A stretch of 64,000 bases of DNA from Marinitoga litoralis (GCF_016908145.1 NZ_JAFBDI010000004.1:1-64000), one strand, 5' to 3'; numbered from the stretch's first letter, positions 7,729 through 18,982 are shown. A program made the numbers and translations. Notes: generated by a model from the sequence alone, not told the origin.

Positions 7729-9855
7729 GTGAAACGCAAAAAAATAAAAAAAATAGCAAATATTATAATAATACAATTTTTTATAATCCTTTTTGTATTA
7801 TCTATTATTATAATATTTTTAGTTTATAAAAACGAATTAGAAGAAGAAAAACTCAAAATTGAAAATGAGTTAAGCATTATTTCTATAAAGATAAATGATA
7901 TTTTATCAAATACAATTAATTTATTAAATATATTAGATGCAAAAGATTATGATTTTAGAAAAGCGTATAATTTTTCTCAAAACATACAATATATATACTA
8001 TACAAATAATAATGGTGAAATAATTATTTACCCCAAAATAATTATTCCTGAAAATTTTAATCCTAAGGAAAAAGGATGGTATATTGAAGCAATTAAAAAT
8101 GGAATTGCAATAACATATTCATATGCTGATATTGAGAAGACTATGCCAGTAATAACAATTTCAAAAAAATTAAATGAAGGAGTATTAGCTATAGATTTAA
8201 AACCAGAAATAATATTTAATATAATAAAAAATTATGAAAATAGTATAGATTTAAACAATATATATTTGATAAAGGAAAATGGTGAAATAATATTTAATGA
8301 CTTTAAAGATCAAGAATATAAAAAAAATTTGTATGAGAGAAATGGTTTATTACATATTAACAAAAAAATAATTGAAGATGTATATTTACTATATATTTAC
8401 GATATTAAAAAACTTAATAATAAGTATTTAAAAAGATCTTTATTGCTATTTATTGTATATATTATATTTTTTTATATAATGTATAATAATACCAAAAAAT
8501 ATATTAATAAAAATTTTATTATTCCAATAGAAAAAATTGAACATGCAATGAAAAATTTTAATTATGAATCAAAAGATGGAATTATATATTTAAATAAAGA
8601 ATATTATATAGAAGAAATAAATTCAATAATAGATAGCTATAATGTATTAGTAAGTACAGTAATAGCATCAACACTTAATTTTAAACTAACGACAGATGAA
8701 ATAAAAAAAATGTATAATAAAGTAAATTCTATAAATGATACTTTTGTTAATATAATACATTTGATTACTAAATTAGATGATAAAGCATTGAATTTAGAAG
8801 AATATTATAGAATATTATTAAAAAACTTAATTGAGACAGTTCCAGAAGCAGAATCAGGAAGTATTTCTATTATTGATAATAATAAATGGAAATACATAAC
8901 TGCAATAGGTCATGATATCGATAAATTAAAGAAGGTTGAAATAGATATTGATAAAAGATTTTTTGAAAAATATAATGGTATAAAAATTAATTCATATGAA
9001 AATTTATTTGAAGTAAATAAAAAAATTTTAGATGATAATACATATAAAATATTAAAAGATGGAACAACACCTTTTAAAGTAGTATTATCATATGTTAATT
9101 ACACAGATAGATTCTCTTTATTGGTTTCTATTGAAACAAATAAAGATAGATTTTCTGATAAAAGTATTGAAATATTTAAAGCTTTTAATAATATATCAAA
9201 AATATTTTTTGAAAAAAAATTAGAATTGGATAATATTCAAGATATATATTTCAAATTTGCAGAAAAATTGGCATCTGTTGCAGAAGGACATGATGATTTA
9301 ACGGGAAAACATATATTTAGAGTTGGAGAGATTTCCTCTTATTTGGCTGAAAAGATGGGTTTTAATTCAAAAGATGTAGAAAGAATAAGGAGATTTGCGC
9401 CATTACATGATATAGGTAAAATCTATGTTCCATATGAAATTTTAAATAAAAAAGATAAATTAACAGATGAAGAATGGGAAGAAATGAAAATGCATACAAT
9501 TTATGCAAAAAAACTATTAGATAATGATAATTATTTTGAATTAGCTTTGAACATTGCATTATATCATCATGAAAATTATGATGGTAGCGGTTATCCATAT
9601 GGGCTAAAGGGAGAAAGAATCCCGATGGAAGCAATGTTAGTAAAAATAGCAGATATATATGATGCTTTAAGATCAAAAAGATCATATAAAGATGCATATA
9701 GTCATGAGAAAGTTTTAGAAATAATAATAAATGGTGATGATAGGGTAAAACCGGAACATTTTAATCCAAATTTATTAGAAATATTTAAAAAATACAATAA
9801 TGAAATAAATGAAATATGGAATAAAATTAATGGAGGTGGAATTAATGAATATTAA
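7729..9855 (+). CDS. Membrane Cache-GAF-HD-GYP cyclic-di-GMP phosphodiesterase
   Basis: About 708 aa. A helix at 9-33 and a second near 237-257 enclose a Cache-type extracytoplasmic sensor ([18 protein letters not shown]-like strands). A GAF domain of the type shared with three other proteins here follows (PEAESGS near 370, AIGHD). The HD-GYP domain spans about 515-690, with HDIGK near 560 and [11 protein letters not shown] near 612 intact, so it should hydrolyse cyclic-di-GMP. The frame opens at GTG 7711, but AAGGTGA at 7717-7723 is a ribosome site for the GTG at 7729, so I start there. Ligand unknown. Confidence 0.88.
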   Translation: MKRKKIKKIANIIIIQFFIILFVLSIIIIFLVYKNELEEEKLKIENELSIISIKINDILSNTINLLNILDAKDYDFRKAYNFSQNIQYIYYTNNNGEIIIYPKIIIPENFNPKEKGWYIEAIKNGIAITYSYADIEKTMPVITISKKLNEGVLAIDLKPEIIFNIIKNYENSIDLNNIYLIKENGEIIFNDFKDQEYKKNLYERNGLLHINKKIIEDVYLLYIYDIKKLNNKYLKRSLLLFIVYIIFFYIMYNNTKKYINKNFIIPIEKIEHAMKNFNYESKDGIIYLNKEYYIEEINSIIDSYNVLVSTVIASTLNFKLTTDEIKKMYNKVNSINDTFVNIIHLITKLDDKALNLEEYYRILLKNLIETVPEAESGSISIIDNNKWKYITAIGHDIDKLKKVEIDIDKRFFEKYNGIKINSYENLFEVNKKILDDNTYKILKDGTTPFKVVLSYVNYTDRFSLLVSIETNKDRFSDKSIEIFKAFNNISKIFFEKKLELDNIQDIYFKFAEKLASVAEGHDDLTGKHIFRVGEISSYLAEKMGFNSKDVERIRRFAPLHDIGKIYVPYEILNKKDKLTDEEWEEMKMHTIYAKKLLDNDNYFELALNIALYHHENYDGSGYPYGLKGERIPMEAMLVKIADIYDALRSKRSYKDAYSHEKVLEIIINGDDRVKPEHFNPNLLEIFKKYNNEINEIWNKINGGGINEY

Positions 9856-10336
9856 AATTGAAGCAATTGATATTAAATTCCCATCAGATTGTAATGTAAT
9901 TGTTGGTCAATCACATTTTATTAAAACAGTTGAAGATATATATGAAACAATAGTTACAACAGTACCAGGTATGAAATTTGGAATTGCATTTAATGAAGCA
10001 AGTGGTCCAAGGTTAATTAGATTTGATGGTAATGATGAAGAATTGATTAATGTTGCAATAGAAAATGCAAAAAATGTTGGCTCTGGACATTTCTTTGTTT
10101 TGGTAATTAGAAACGGATATCCAATAAATATATTACCAAGATTAAAACAAGTACAAGAAATAGTAAATATATTTGCAGCAACAGCGAATCCTCTTCAAGT
10201 TTTAGTTGCAGAAACAGATTTGGGAAGAGGAGTAATAGGAGTTGTTGACGGACAACCACCATTAGGTGTAGAATCAGAAGAAGATAAAAATAAAAGATAT
10301 GACTTTTTAAGAAATATAACAGGATATAAAAAATAA
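9845..10336 (+). CDS. Adenosine-specific kinase-family protein (PF04008)
   Basis: 163 aa. [19 protein letters not shown] and the [15 protein letters not shown] and GVIGVVDG stretches are hallmarks of PF04008, a small family named for an archaeal adenosine-specific kinase structure. The reaction in bacteria is not established. The frame reaches back to 9809, but GGAGGTGG at 9833-9840 points to ATG 9845, which overlaps the end of the HD-GYP gene by 11 nt, so the two are probably co-translated. It is cytosolic, with no signal or membrane segment. Confidence 0.85.
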   Translation: MNIKIEAIDIKFPSDCNVIVGQSHFIKTVEDIYETIVTTVPGMKFGIAFNEASGPRLIRFDGNDEELINVAIENAKNVGSGHFFVLVIRNGYPINILPRLKQVQEIVNIFAATANPLQVLVAETDLGRGVIGVVDGQPPLGVESEEDKNKRYDFLRNITGYKK

Positions 10337-10339
10337 TAA

Positions 10340-10415
10340 TGGTCGGGGAGACCGGATTCGAACCGGCGACATTCAAATCCCGAATTTGACGCGCTACCAT
10401 CTGCGCTACTCCCCG
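10340..10415 (-). tRNA. tRNA-Pro (CGG)
   Basis: 76 nt with encoded CCA (10340-10342). The acceptor stem CGGGGAG pairs with CTCCCCG. The anticodon stem TCAAA/TTTGA encloses loop TTCGGGA, giving anticodon CGG. The T-loop is TTCGAAT. C1 and the A73 discriminator fit proline. It lies antisense between two plus-strand genes. Confidence 0.95.
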
Positions 10416-10435
10416 TTATACATATTATATCATAG

Positions 10436-12265
<1,830 letters not shown>

Positions 12266-12283
12266 TTTAAGGGGGATTTTTAT

Positions 12284-13087
12284 ATGGGAAATAAATATTT
12301 GATTTATCAATTGGCAGCGTATTTAGGAACACCTTCTTTTTATAATTTATTGGGGGATTTAATTAAAGAAGAATCAAAAAGTGAGAAAATAATAATAACT
12401 AGAACTGAAGGGAAACAATGGGTAATACTTGATTCTAAAGGATATGTTCCAGAAAAATTAACATTTGATAATTTAGAAGAATTACTATTAAAATTAAATG
12501 ATGTTAAGGTGTTAAAATTCCCATTCAATACATATTTACTATTTGATGGAGAATTAGAAGATAAAATATTGATTAAATATTTAAGTTTATTATTTGAAAA
12601 AGAGGAAGAACTTTTTGAAAAATATAGGTTAGAAAGCGTTGTTGATAGACTATCATACCAATTATCTGGTATTGAAAATATAGTAAAAACATTAGGGAAA
12701 AAGATTAAAGAAGAAGATTTTATAGAAACATTGTTAAGTAGCTTATCTGAAATATTTTTCTCAACTGTAGGATTATATTCAATAGAGGATTATAAATTAA
12801 TTAGAAAATTTGGAAATTTAAGTATCCCAGACGAAATAGAATTTTTTGATATTATGCTCGAAGAATTAAATAAAGGAAAAATATTTAATATCTTTAATTT
12901 TACAGAGGAACAAAAAGCATATTATGATGTATTTTACATAAAATATATAGTTCCATATTTTAAAGAAGGAAATTTGAAGTACTTATTGACAGTATCACGA
13001 GATACACTTATAGAAAAAGAGGAAAATGAAGTCTTTGAAACTATTATTAAAATATCAAGGTTTTTATATGAAGAAAATTCAATATAA
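12284..13087 (+). CDS. Uncharacterised protein co-transcribed with the H-NOX receptor
   Basis: 267 aa, not recognised with certainty. No signal peptide or membrane helix. Residues 1-100 are mixed alpha/beta. Near 115-140 is a helix (DRLSYQLSGIENIVKTLGKKI). Residues 145-267 have the length and alternating pattern of a degenerate GAF-like sensor domain (LLSSLSEIFFSTVGLYSIEDYKLIRKFG resembles the start of the GAF domains elsewhere in the window). AAGGGGG precedes the ATG, 18 nt after the H-NOX receptor stop, and a shared terminator follows. Context suggests an accessory or output partner of the gas-sensing receptor; that is inference. Confidence 0.6.
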   Translation: MGNKYLIYQLAAYLGTPSFYNLLGDLIKEESKSEKIIITRTEGKQWVILDSKGYVPEKLTFDNLEELLLKLNDVKVLKFPFNTYLLFDGELEDKILIKYLSLLFEKEEELFEKYRLESVVDRLSYQLSGIENIVKTLGKKIKEEDFIETLLSSLSEIFFSTVGLYSIEDYKLIRKFGNLSIPDEIEFFDIMLEELNKGKIFNIFNFTEEQKAYYDVFYIKYIVPYFKEGNLKYLLTVSRDTLIEKEENEVFETIIKISRFLYEENSI

Positions 13088-13088
13088 T

Positions 13089-13112
13089 AAAAAGGGCATT
13101 TCGCCCTTTTTA
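13089..13112. terminator. Bidirectional terminator
   Basis: AAAAAGGGC and GCCCTTTTT around ATTTC, with T-runs in both directions, lie between the convergent H-NOX operon and spoVS. Confidence 0.88.
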
Positions 13113-13115
13113 TTA

Positions 13116-13388
13116 TTATGATCTAGGTTGAACAACAAATTTAATAGCTGTTCTTTCTTCGCTTTCGATTTTTACATCAACAAAAGCTGGAATACATACT
13201 AAATCAATTCCGCTTGGAGCAACATAACCTCTAGCAATAGCAACAGCTTTAACAGCTTGGTTTACAGCACCTGCTCCAATAGCTTGAATTTCTGCTTTCC
13301 CCTTTTCCCTAATAATTGCAGCTAATGCTCCTGCGATAGCAATAGGTTTTGAATTTGCAGCAACTTTCAATACTTCTACTTCTGCCAT
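13116..13388 (-). CDS. spoVS: Stage V sporulation protein S family
   Basis: 90 aa, full length for this small Alba-like family of dimeric, probably nucleic-acid-binding proteins. VLKVAANSKPIAIAGALAA and AVKAVAIARGYVAPSG are diagnostic. In Bacillus SpoVS affects septation and sporulation, but the family is common in non-sporulating Thermotogota and Deinococcus-Thermus, where its role is open. GGGAGGT precedes the ATG. The gene is monocistronic and lies beside tRNA-Arg, transcribed in the same direction. Confidence 0.93.
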   Translation of the reverse strand: MAEVEVLKVAANSKPIAIAGALAAIIREKGKAEIQAIGAGAVNQAVKAVAIARGYVAPSGIDLVCIPAFVDVKIESEERTAIKFVVQPRS

Positions 13389-13438
13389 AAATCTTACCTC
13401 CCTTTTTTTACTACTATTTCTACATATATTGGTGGAAT

Positions 13439-13515
13439 TGGCGCACCTGGAGGGAGTTGAACCCCCAACCTGCGGATCCGAAGTCCGACGCTCTATCCAA
13501 TTGAGCTACAGGTGC
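13439..13515 (-). tRNA. tRNA-Arg (TCG)
   Basis: 77 nt with encoded CCA. The acceptor stem GCACCTG/CAGGTGC, the D-arm GCTC/GAGC and a T-arm with loop TTCAACT are all good. The anticodon loop CTTCGGA gives TCG. The first anticodon-stem pair (27-43) reads T-C, a mismatch; the other four pairs are sound. The discriminator is G. Confidence 0.9.
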
Positions 13516-13628
13516 GTCTCAAAATATATTATACTTTAAAATTTTATTTTTATCAAGAGGTAATTGAAAAAATATTGAAATATATAAATATTGAAATATA
13601 TATTTGTATAATAATATTAAAAAATATT

Positions 13629-13637
13629 TGGTATAAT
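13629..13637 (+). promoter_or_regulatory. Extended -10 promoter for the phosphodiesterase gene
   Basis: TGGTATAAT lies 17 nt before the ATG. If right, the mRNA leader is only about ten nt and consists of little more than the ribosome site GAGGTGAT. Confidence 0.5.
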
Positions 13638-13653
13638 AAACTGAGGTGATATT

Positions 13654-14121
13654 ATGATTAAATGCCTTTTGATTTCCGATATCCATATACCAACAAGAAG
13701 TAGATATGAATATTTAGAAAAAATAGATTTTAATAAATACGATTATATATTAGCAATGGGTGATTTTGTAGAAGAAAATTTGTTATTTTATTTTAAAGCG
13801 CAAAAACCTATATTCTATGGAGTTTTTGGAAATATGGATGATTATGATGTGAAATTCACATTACCAGAAAAAAGAATAATAAAATTAGGAAATTATAATA
13901 TAGGTATGATACATGGACATCAAGAAGGTTGGGGAGATCCTACTAAATTAGTAAGAAGATTTCAAAATATTGATATATTATTATATGGACATTCGCATAG
14001 GCAAGATGATAAGATTATAGATGGAATTAGATGCATTAATCCAGGAGCATTTTGTGATAGAAAATATGCAGAATTAGAGATAAGGAGTGATGAGATATTA
14101 ATACATTGGATGGAAGCTTAA
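13654..14121 (+). CDS. YfcE/MJ0936-type metallophosphoesterase
   Basis: 155 aa cytosolic calcineurin-like phosphodiesterase. All metal-site motifs are present in order: SDIH (9-11 region), MGDF, GNMDD, HGHQ and YGHSH. The family hydrolyses phosphodiesters using Mn2+ or Ni2+; its natural substrate is unsettled. GAGGTGAT lies before the ATG. Its 3' end overlaps the following PP-loop gene by about 16-25 nt depending on that gene's start, so they form one operon. Confidence 0.9.
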   Translation: MIKCLLISDIHIPTRSRYEYLEKIDFNKYDYILAMGDFVEENLLFYFKAQKPIFYGVFGNMDDYDVKFTLPEKRIIKLGNYNIGMIHGHQEGWGDPTKLVRRFQNIDILLYGHSHRQDDKIIDGIRCINPGAFCDRKYAELEIRSDEILIHWMEA

Positions 14122-15080
14122 ACTTAAAAATTGAACAAATAAAAGCAGAGATAAAAAATATAGTAGGCGATAATACATTATATGTTGCATTTTCTGGTGG
14201 TATGGATAGCACTATTGCAGCATTTTTAGCTAAAGAAGCTCTAGGACCAGATAAAGTAAAATTAGTAAATGTTTTATTTGGACCTTTCGCATATTCAAAA
14301 AGTGTAGAAGCAGTATTAAAAACAGCAGACGAGTTAGGTCTTGAAATAGAATTTGCAGATAAACATCAAGCTCAATATGCAATAATGAAAAAAGGACCTA
14401 ATTGTAACCAATGTACTAAAACACTGAAAATGGAAGGTGTAAAAGATGTTGCAAAAGATAGTTTAGTTGCAACAGGAGCTAATCAATCCGATTCATGGGG
14501 GAAAACATGTATAAAAGTTATGAATAATCTATATTCTCCAATAATAGGATTGACAAAGGACGAATTAAGAGAAATAGTAAAAAAATATAATTTAAATATT
14601 AGAAAAGTTGGAGAAAATGCTCATAGAGAAGGGTGTAAGTTAAAACATCTTTTAAAAATGTTAGTGTCAATGGATTATCATGGAAGAGCTGTTTCTTATG
14701 CAAATGAAATCATTCACGATGTTTTAGATAGATACAACTATAAAAGGGAAATAGCCAATGTAAAAATTATAGGTCCATTATCAAAAAATATAGCATTAAT
14801 AAACATTAAACCATATCCACCAAAAGAAATATATGATGAAATAGTTGAATTATTAGAAATTGAAGAAAGTATAGATGAAGTTTATATAATAGATAGACCA
14901 ATAGAATTAGTAGTAAGTGCTAATCCAGGAATATATGGAAATGAAGAATCAAAATATTGGGTGGAAAAAGGTAAATTACAACCTGAATTTGCTGCTCCAA
15001 TAAAAGTTGTATGGAAAAGATCAAAAAATGAAAGATTATCGACATTTCATGCGGTAGACTTCCGATTTATTGAGGAGTGA
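14106..15080 (+). CDS. PP-loop ATP pyrophosphatase (ExsB/LarE-like)
   Basis: 324 aa. The ATP-binding PP-loop SGGMDS sits near residue 30, and a Cys pair CNQC near 100 may hold sulfur, metal or a cluster. Members of this fold adenylate a substrate and often add sulfur or nitrogen (tRNA thiolation, queuosine, LarE). The family branch is not resolved. The marked start is TTG 14106, but its nearest ribosome site, GGAG at 14084-14087, is 18 nt away; an in-frame ATT at 14097 would fit that site better. It overlaps the phosphodiesterase and is followed at once by lnt. Confidence 0.75.
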   Translation: MDGSLNLKIEQIKAEIKNIVGDNTLYVAFSGGMDSTIAAFLAKEALGPDKVKLVNVLFGPFAYSKSVEAVLKTADELGLEIEFADKHQAQYAIMKKGPNCNQCTKTLKMEGVKDVAKDSLVATGANQSDSWGKTCIKVMNNLYSPIIGLTKDELREIVKKYNLNIRKVGENAHREGCKLKHLLKMLVSMDYHGRAVSYANEIIHDVLDRYNYKREIANVKIIGPLSKNIALINIKPYPPKEIYDEIVELLEIEESIDEVYIIDRPIELVVSANPGIYGNEESKYWVEKGKLQPEFAAPIKVVWKRSKNERLSTFHAVDFRFIEE

Positions 15081-15084
15081 TATT

Positions 15085-16563
15085 TTGAATTATTTAATAC
15101 CTATTTTCTCAGGTTTTTTAACAGGGCTTGCAATGCCTGGGAACCTTTTTTCATTTTTGATTTGGTTTTCAGTTGCTCCATTTTTGTACTCATTTTCAAA
15201 ATCTAAAGGAACATTTGAAAGATTATTTAAAGTATTCCTATACTCATATTCATTAATGTTTACCACATTATGGTGGGAAATACCCGTTTTATCAAAAAAT
15301 ATTCCAGAAGTAATCAATGCTTTTCCGGGGTATATAGGTATTTTATCCTTTTTCTTAATGATATTTATTCTAACTATACCATATTATATTATTTGGCTTT
15401 TAGGTGAGTTGTATTTTAGGAAATCAAGAGTAATAAATTTTAAATCATTATTATTATTTTCTACATTTTCATATGCCGCAGCAGAAGTTTTAAAACAGTT
15501 TGGTGATTTAGCTTTTACTGGTGGTAATTTATCAGATGCATTGTATTTGCATACGGGATTATTGCAAATATTGCCTTTTACAGGAACAATAGGTTTAAGT
15601 ATTTTGATATTAATAGTTAATTCAATTATAGCTTTTATTCCAAACAGAGAAAGAATTAAATATAGTATTGTTATTATAGGATCTTTGTATTTAATAAATT
15701 TCACAGTGGCAGAAAAATTGCCTTTAGTAAAAACAAATGAAAATGCAGTAAAAATTAGCGTTTTTCAAACAAATGTACCTCAAGAAGTTAAATACTCAGA
15801 CAATACTTGGAGTTCATATGTAGAAATCTCAAATTATTTACAAGAAAATAATGATAATACTGAATTATTAATATTACCAGAAGCTGTGTTTATAAGAGAT
15901 ATTAGGGATACAGAAATATTTAGAATAATACAAGAAGCAATAAAATTATCAGAGAAAAACTGGATAATAGGATTTCCAACGGTGGATCTTGAAAAAAAAG
16001 AATATTATAATAGTGCATTATATTTAAATAAAAATGGTGAAATTGAAAAAATATATAACAAAATTAAATTAATGCCTTTTGCAGAATTTTTACCATATGA
16101 GAGTATATTTAAAATGTTCTCATTTTTTAAATTAGTAAATTATTATACACAAGGAAATGAATATTCAGTATTAGATTTAAATGAAAATAAATTCAGTGTA
16201 CAAATTTGTTTTGAAACATACTTTCCTGAAGTATCCAGAAATTTTGTTAAAAACGGAGCTCAATTTTTAGTCGCAATAACAAATGATGGATGGTTTAGTC
16301 AAAAAACAGCATTAATACAACATTTCTCAAAAGGAGTATTTAGAGCTGTTGAAAATAGAAGAACATTTGTACAAGTTTCAAATACAGGAATAACAGGTAT
16401 AATAGATAAATATGGAAGAATAGTTGAAACATTACCAATAAAAACATATGCAAGCCAAAACTTCTATGTACCAATAGAAAATGAACAAACAGTATATAAT
16501 AAGTATGCAAATATCATTATTGTTTTAGTATTATTATTAGCTATTATTTTTAGTTTAGTTTAA
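15085..16563 (+). CDS. lnt: Apolipoprotein N-acyltransferase
   Basis: 492 aa. It adds the third acyl chain to lipoproteins at the inner membrane. The first 210 residues hold about six membrane helices, followed by an extracytoplasmic nitrilase-like domain. The catalytic Glu-Lys-Cys set is visible: LPEAVF, NKIKLMPFAEFLPYE and VQICFETYFPEV. A last helix ends the protein. The frame opens at 15070, but GGAG inside the previous gene's end directs a TTG at 15085. A lipoprotein with a good lipobox is encoded 660 nt downstream in the same direction. Confidence 0.9.
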   Translation: MNYLIPIFSGFLTGLAMPGNLFSFLIWFSVAPFLYSFSKSKGTFERLFKVFLYSYSLMFTTLWWEIPVLSKNIPEVINAFPGYIGILSFFLMIFILTIPYYIIWLLGELYFRKSRVINFKSLLLFSTFSYAAAEVLKQFGDLAFTGGNLSDALYLHTGLLQILPFTGTIGLSILILIVNSIIAFIPNRERIKYSIVIIGSLYLINFTVAEKLPLVKTNENAVKISVFQTNVPQEVKYSDNTWSSYVEISNYLQENNDNTELLILPEAVFIRDIRDTEIFRIIQEAIKLSEKNWIIGFPTVDLEKKEYYNSALYLNKNGEIEKIYNKIKLMPFAEFLPYESIFKMFSFFKLVNYYTQGNEYSVLDLNENKFSVQICFETYFPEVSRNFVKNGAQFLVAITNDGWFSQKTALIQHFSKGVFRAVENRRTFVQVSNTGITGIIDKYGRIVETLPIKTYASQNFYVPIENEQTVYNKYANIIIVLVLLLAIIFSLV

Positions 16564-16585
16564 AATATTTAAAGGGGGTGGAAAT

Positions 16586-17221
16586 ATTAAAATAAAATGG
16601 TTTGGTCATTCATGTTTTGGAATTGAAGAAAATAATATAAAAGTATTAACAGATCCGTTTAAAGAAACAGTGGGGTATCCTATTCCCAAATATGAACCAG
16701 ATATAATTACAGAAAGTCATCAACATTTTGATCACAATGCACACTACTTATTTAAAAATCAATTTATGCTAATCAACACACCTGGTGTGCATAATGCTAA
16801 AGGAGTAAAAATAACAGGATTAAAGACATATCATGATAAGACGCATGGACATGAAAGAGGAGAAAATATTATATTTAAATTTGAATTTTCTAACGGTATA
16901 ACTATAGCTCATTGTGGAGATTTAGGACATATACCAGATAAATCTATAATGAAAGAATTACAAGGAATAGATATATTAATGATTCCAGTAGGAGGATATT
17001 ATACAATAGATGCAAAACAAGCAAAAGAAATTGTGGAAATTATAAAACCAAAAATAATAATGCCAATGCATTACAAAACAAATTTTATAGATTTTCCAAT
17101 TAATTATGTTGATAATTTTGTAGATTTGTTTGATATTCCTGTAGTAAAATTAGAAAAAGAATTTGAAGTTGATGAAGTAAAGGAATCAAAAATTTTTTTG
17201 TTTAGACTTAAAGAGGTGTAA
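16586..17221 (+). CDS. UPF0173/UlaG-like metal-dependent hydrolase, predicted ATT start
   Basis: About 211 aa metallo-beta-lactamase-fold protein. From 16586 the frame reads I-K-I-K-W-F-G-H-S-C-F, which matches the usual M-K-I-x-W-x-G-H-S start of this family exactly if ATT is read as the start. GGGGGTG at 16574-16580 sits five nt before it. The first ATG (16670) would remove 28 conserved residues including GHSCF. Metal-site motifs: SHQHFDHN (family norm HxHxDH, so the first His is replaced by Ser), HCGDLGH and MHY. Substrate unknown. Confidence 0.85.
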   Translation: MKIKWFGHSCFGIEENNIKVLTDPFKETVGYPIPKYEPDIITESHQHFDHNAHYLFKNQFMLINTPGVHNAKGVKITGLKTYHDKTHGHERGENIIFKFEFSNGITIAHCGDLGHIPDKSIMKELQGIDILMIPVGGYYTIDAKQAKEIVEIIKPKIIMPMHYKTNFIDFPINYVDNFVDLFDIPVVKLEKEFEVDEVKESKIFLFRLKEV

Positions 17222-17224
17222 TAT

Positions 17225-18025
17225 ATGAAAAAAATTATATTTTTTATGGCTATATTACTAATATTTTTAAATAGTTGTTTTAAACCAAATAATTCTAATG
17301 ATTATTCCACCATAACCTTTTATTTAACAGATTCACCAAATAATGATATTAAAAAAGCAGAAATATTAGTAAAGGAAATAAGATTTACTACTGATTCTAC
17401 AGATATAGTATTATTAAATAATGAAAAGGTAGATTTTTTAACTCTTGCTGGTGATTTAAAAGAATTAAAAGGTATTGATATTAATGATGAAAGTGTTCTA
17501 AAGAATGCAAAAATTAACATAACCCTTGATTCAACTATAGATTTGGGAAATAAATCTATCAACTTTGATTCAACTTCCATTGAATTAGAATTATCATATT
17601 ATAATATTAATATTGGAAGAGATTATAATATCATAATAGATTTAGATTTAGCAACGTCATTAAGTGGAGATAGTAATTTTAATCCTAAATTTAGAACATG
17701 GATGGTTGCAGATTCATTGGCTGATTACAGGACAATAACTGGATATGTATACGATTATGAAGAAAATAAAAATCCTAAAGTAAATAGACCAGTAGCTATT
17801 ATAACAAAAGATTCTTCAGAATTATTATATTCTACAATAACTAATTCTGAGGGGAAGTTCGCATTTAAAAAGATTAAATTACCTTTAAAGGATTTAGAAA
17901 TAGCAGTATTATATTCAGGAGCTACAATAGAATCAACAAATATTAGTAGTTATATTATTATAGACAGTGTAAAGGAATTAAGTCCAAGTATTGAAAATAT
18001 CAATTTATACATTGGAGATTTTTAA
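17225..18025 (+). CDS. Lipoprotein with DUF4382-like and carboxypeptidase-regulatory-like domains
   Basis: 266 aa. The signal peptide ends in a lipobox, LNSC (Cys at 19), so it is lipidated and anchored. Residues 30-155 resemble DUF4382 (TFYLTDSPNNDIKKAEILVKE is its usual opening). Residues 170-266 look like a carboxypeptidase-regulatory-type beta sandwich (TGYVYD, TNSEGKFAFKKI). Function unknown; both modules are common in cell-surface proteins. It starts 3 nt after the hydrolase stop, and lnt, which matures lipoproteins, is two genes upstream. Confidence 0.78.
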   Translation: MKKIIFFMAILLIFLNSCFKPNNSNDYSTITFYLTDSPNNDIKKAEILVKEIRFTTDSTDIVLLNNEKVDFLTLAGDLKELKGIDINDESVLKNAKINITLDSTIDLGNKSINFDSTSIELELSYYNINIGRDYNIIIDLDLATSLSGDSNFNPKFRTWMVADSLADYRTITGYVYDYEENKNPKVNRPVAIITKDSSELLYSTITNSEGKFAFKKIKLPLKDLEIAVLYSGATIESTNISSYIIIDSVKELSPSIENINLYIGDF

Positions 18026-18038
18026 AGGGGGAATTAAG

Positions 18039-18926
18039 TTGAAGACATTAAAAGAGGTTATAGAAAAAGCTAAAACTGTAAGTAAAAAAAGAGTAGTTGT
18101 TGTTGGTGCTGAAGACATGGAAGCATTAAAAGCTGTATCTGCAGCATATGATGAAGGTTTTGTAGAACCTGTATTAGTAGGTAAAAAAGAGATTATTGAA
18201 GAGAATTTAAAAGAATTAGGAAGAGAATTTGATATTATTGTTGCACAAACAGAAGAAGAAGCTGCCGAACAGGGAGTGAGATTAGTTTCTTCAGGAGCTG
18301 CAGACATTGTAATGAAAGGACTTATAAAAACATCAAAATTATTAAAAGCTGTTTTAAATAAAGAATGGGGTTTAAGAACAGGTAGTGTATTAAGTCATGT
18401 AGCTGTTATTGAAACAGAAGCTTTAGATTCATTAAAAATAGTCACAGATGGCGGAATGATAATAAAACCAACATTAGATCAAAAAGTTGCAATTATTAAC
18501 AATGCAGTAGAATTAGCTCATTCAATGGGAAATGGAAATCCAAATGTTGCATTATTAGCAGCAGTTGAAGTTGTAAATCCAGATATGCCCGAAACTATGG
18601 AAGCTGCAATAATAACTCAAATGAATAAAAGAGGTCAAATCAAAGGATGTATTGTTGATGGACCATTGGCATTAGATAATGCATTAAGTGAAATGGCAGC
18701 AAAAATAAAGAAAATAGATAGCGAAGTAGCAGGACATGCAGATATTTTAGTAGTTCCAGATATACATGCAGGAAATATATTAGGAAAATCTGCAATATAT
18801 CTTGCAAATGGTAAAATTGCTGGACTTGTATTAGGCGCAAAGGCTCCAATAGTTATAGTATCTAGAGCAGATACTGCAGAATCAAAATTAGCTTCTTTAG
18901 CTTTAGCAACATTAAAAGCTGAATAA
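18039..18926 (+). CDS. ptb: Phosphate butyryltransferase (Ptb family)
   Basis: 295 aa. It transfers an acyl group between CoA and phosphate. DIVMKGLIKTSKLLKAVL, TDGGMIIKPTLDQK and VPDIHAGNILGKSAIYLA are diagnostic of the Pta/Ptb fold, and the length fits Ptb rather than the longer Pta. The frame runs back to 17991, but AGGGGG at 18025-18030 points to the TTG at 18039. No butyrate kinase is adjacent. It may instead act on acetyl- or branched acyl-CoA. Confidence 0.87.
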   Translation: MKTLKEVIEKAKTVSKKRVVVVGAEDMEALKAVSAAYDEGFVEPVLVGKKEIIEENLKELGREFDIIVAQTEEEAAEQGVRLVSSGAADIVMKGLIKTSKLLKAVLNKEWGLRTGSVLSHVAVIETEALDSLKIVTDGGMIIKPTLDQKVAIINNAVELAHSMGNGNPNVALLAAVEVVNPDMPETMEAAIITQMNKRGQIKGCIVDGPLALDNALSEMAAKIKKIDSEVAGHADILVVPDIHAGNILGKSAIYLANGKIAGLVLGAKAPIVIVSRADTAESKLASLALATLKAE

Positions 18927-18947
18927 AATAATAATAATAATAATAAA
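18927..18947. repeat. Short AAT trinucleotide run
   Basis: About six tandem AAT units directly after the ptb stop and before its terminator. Confidence 0.7.
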
Positions 18948-18982
18948 ACACGAATTTGTATTTGAATTGGTGTTTTTATTGT
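18946..18982 (+). terminator. Imperfect ptb terminator
   Basis: AAACAC-G-AATT and AATT-G-GTGTTT form an imperfect stem followed by a T-rich stretch. Confidence 0.6.

Noticed and set aside
14084-14108. Firm ATT start for the PP-loop gene
   Set aside because: The ribosome-site spacing favours ATT 14097, but TTG 14106 is a normal alternative and no conservation decides it, so I kept TTG.
18927-18947. AAT run as a phase-variation tract
   Set aside because: It lies between a stop codon and a terminator, outside any promoter or reading frame, so slippage would have no evident effect.
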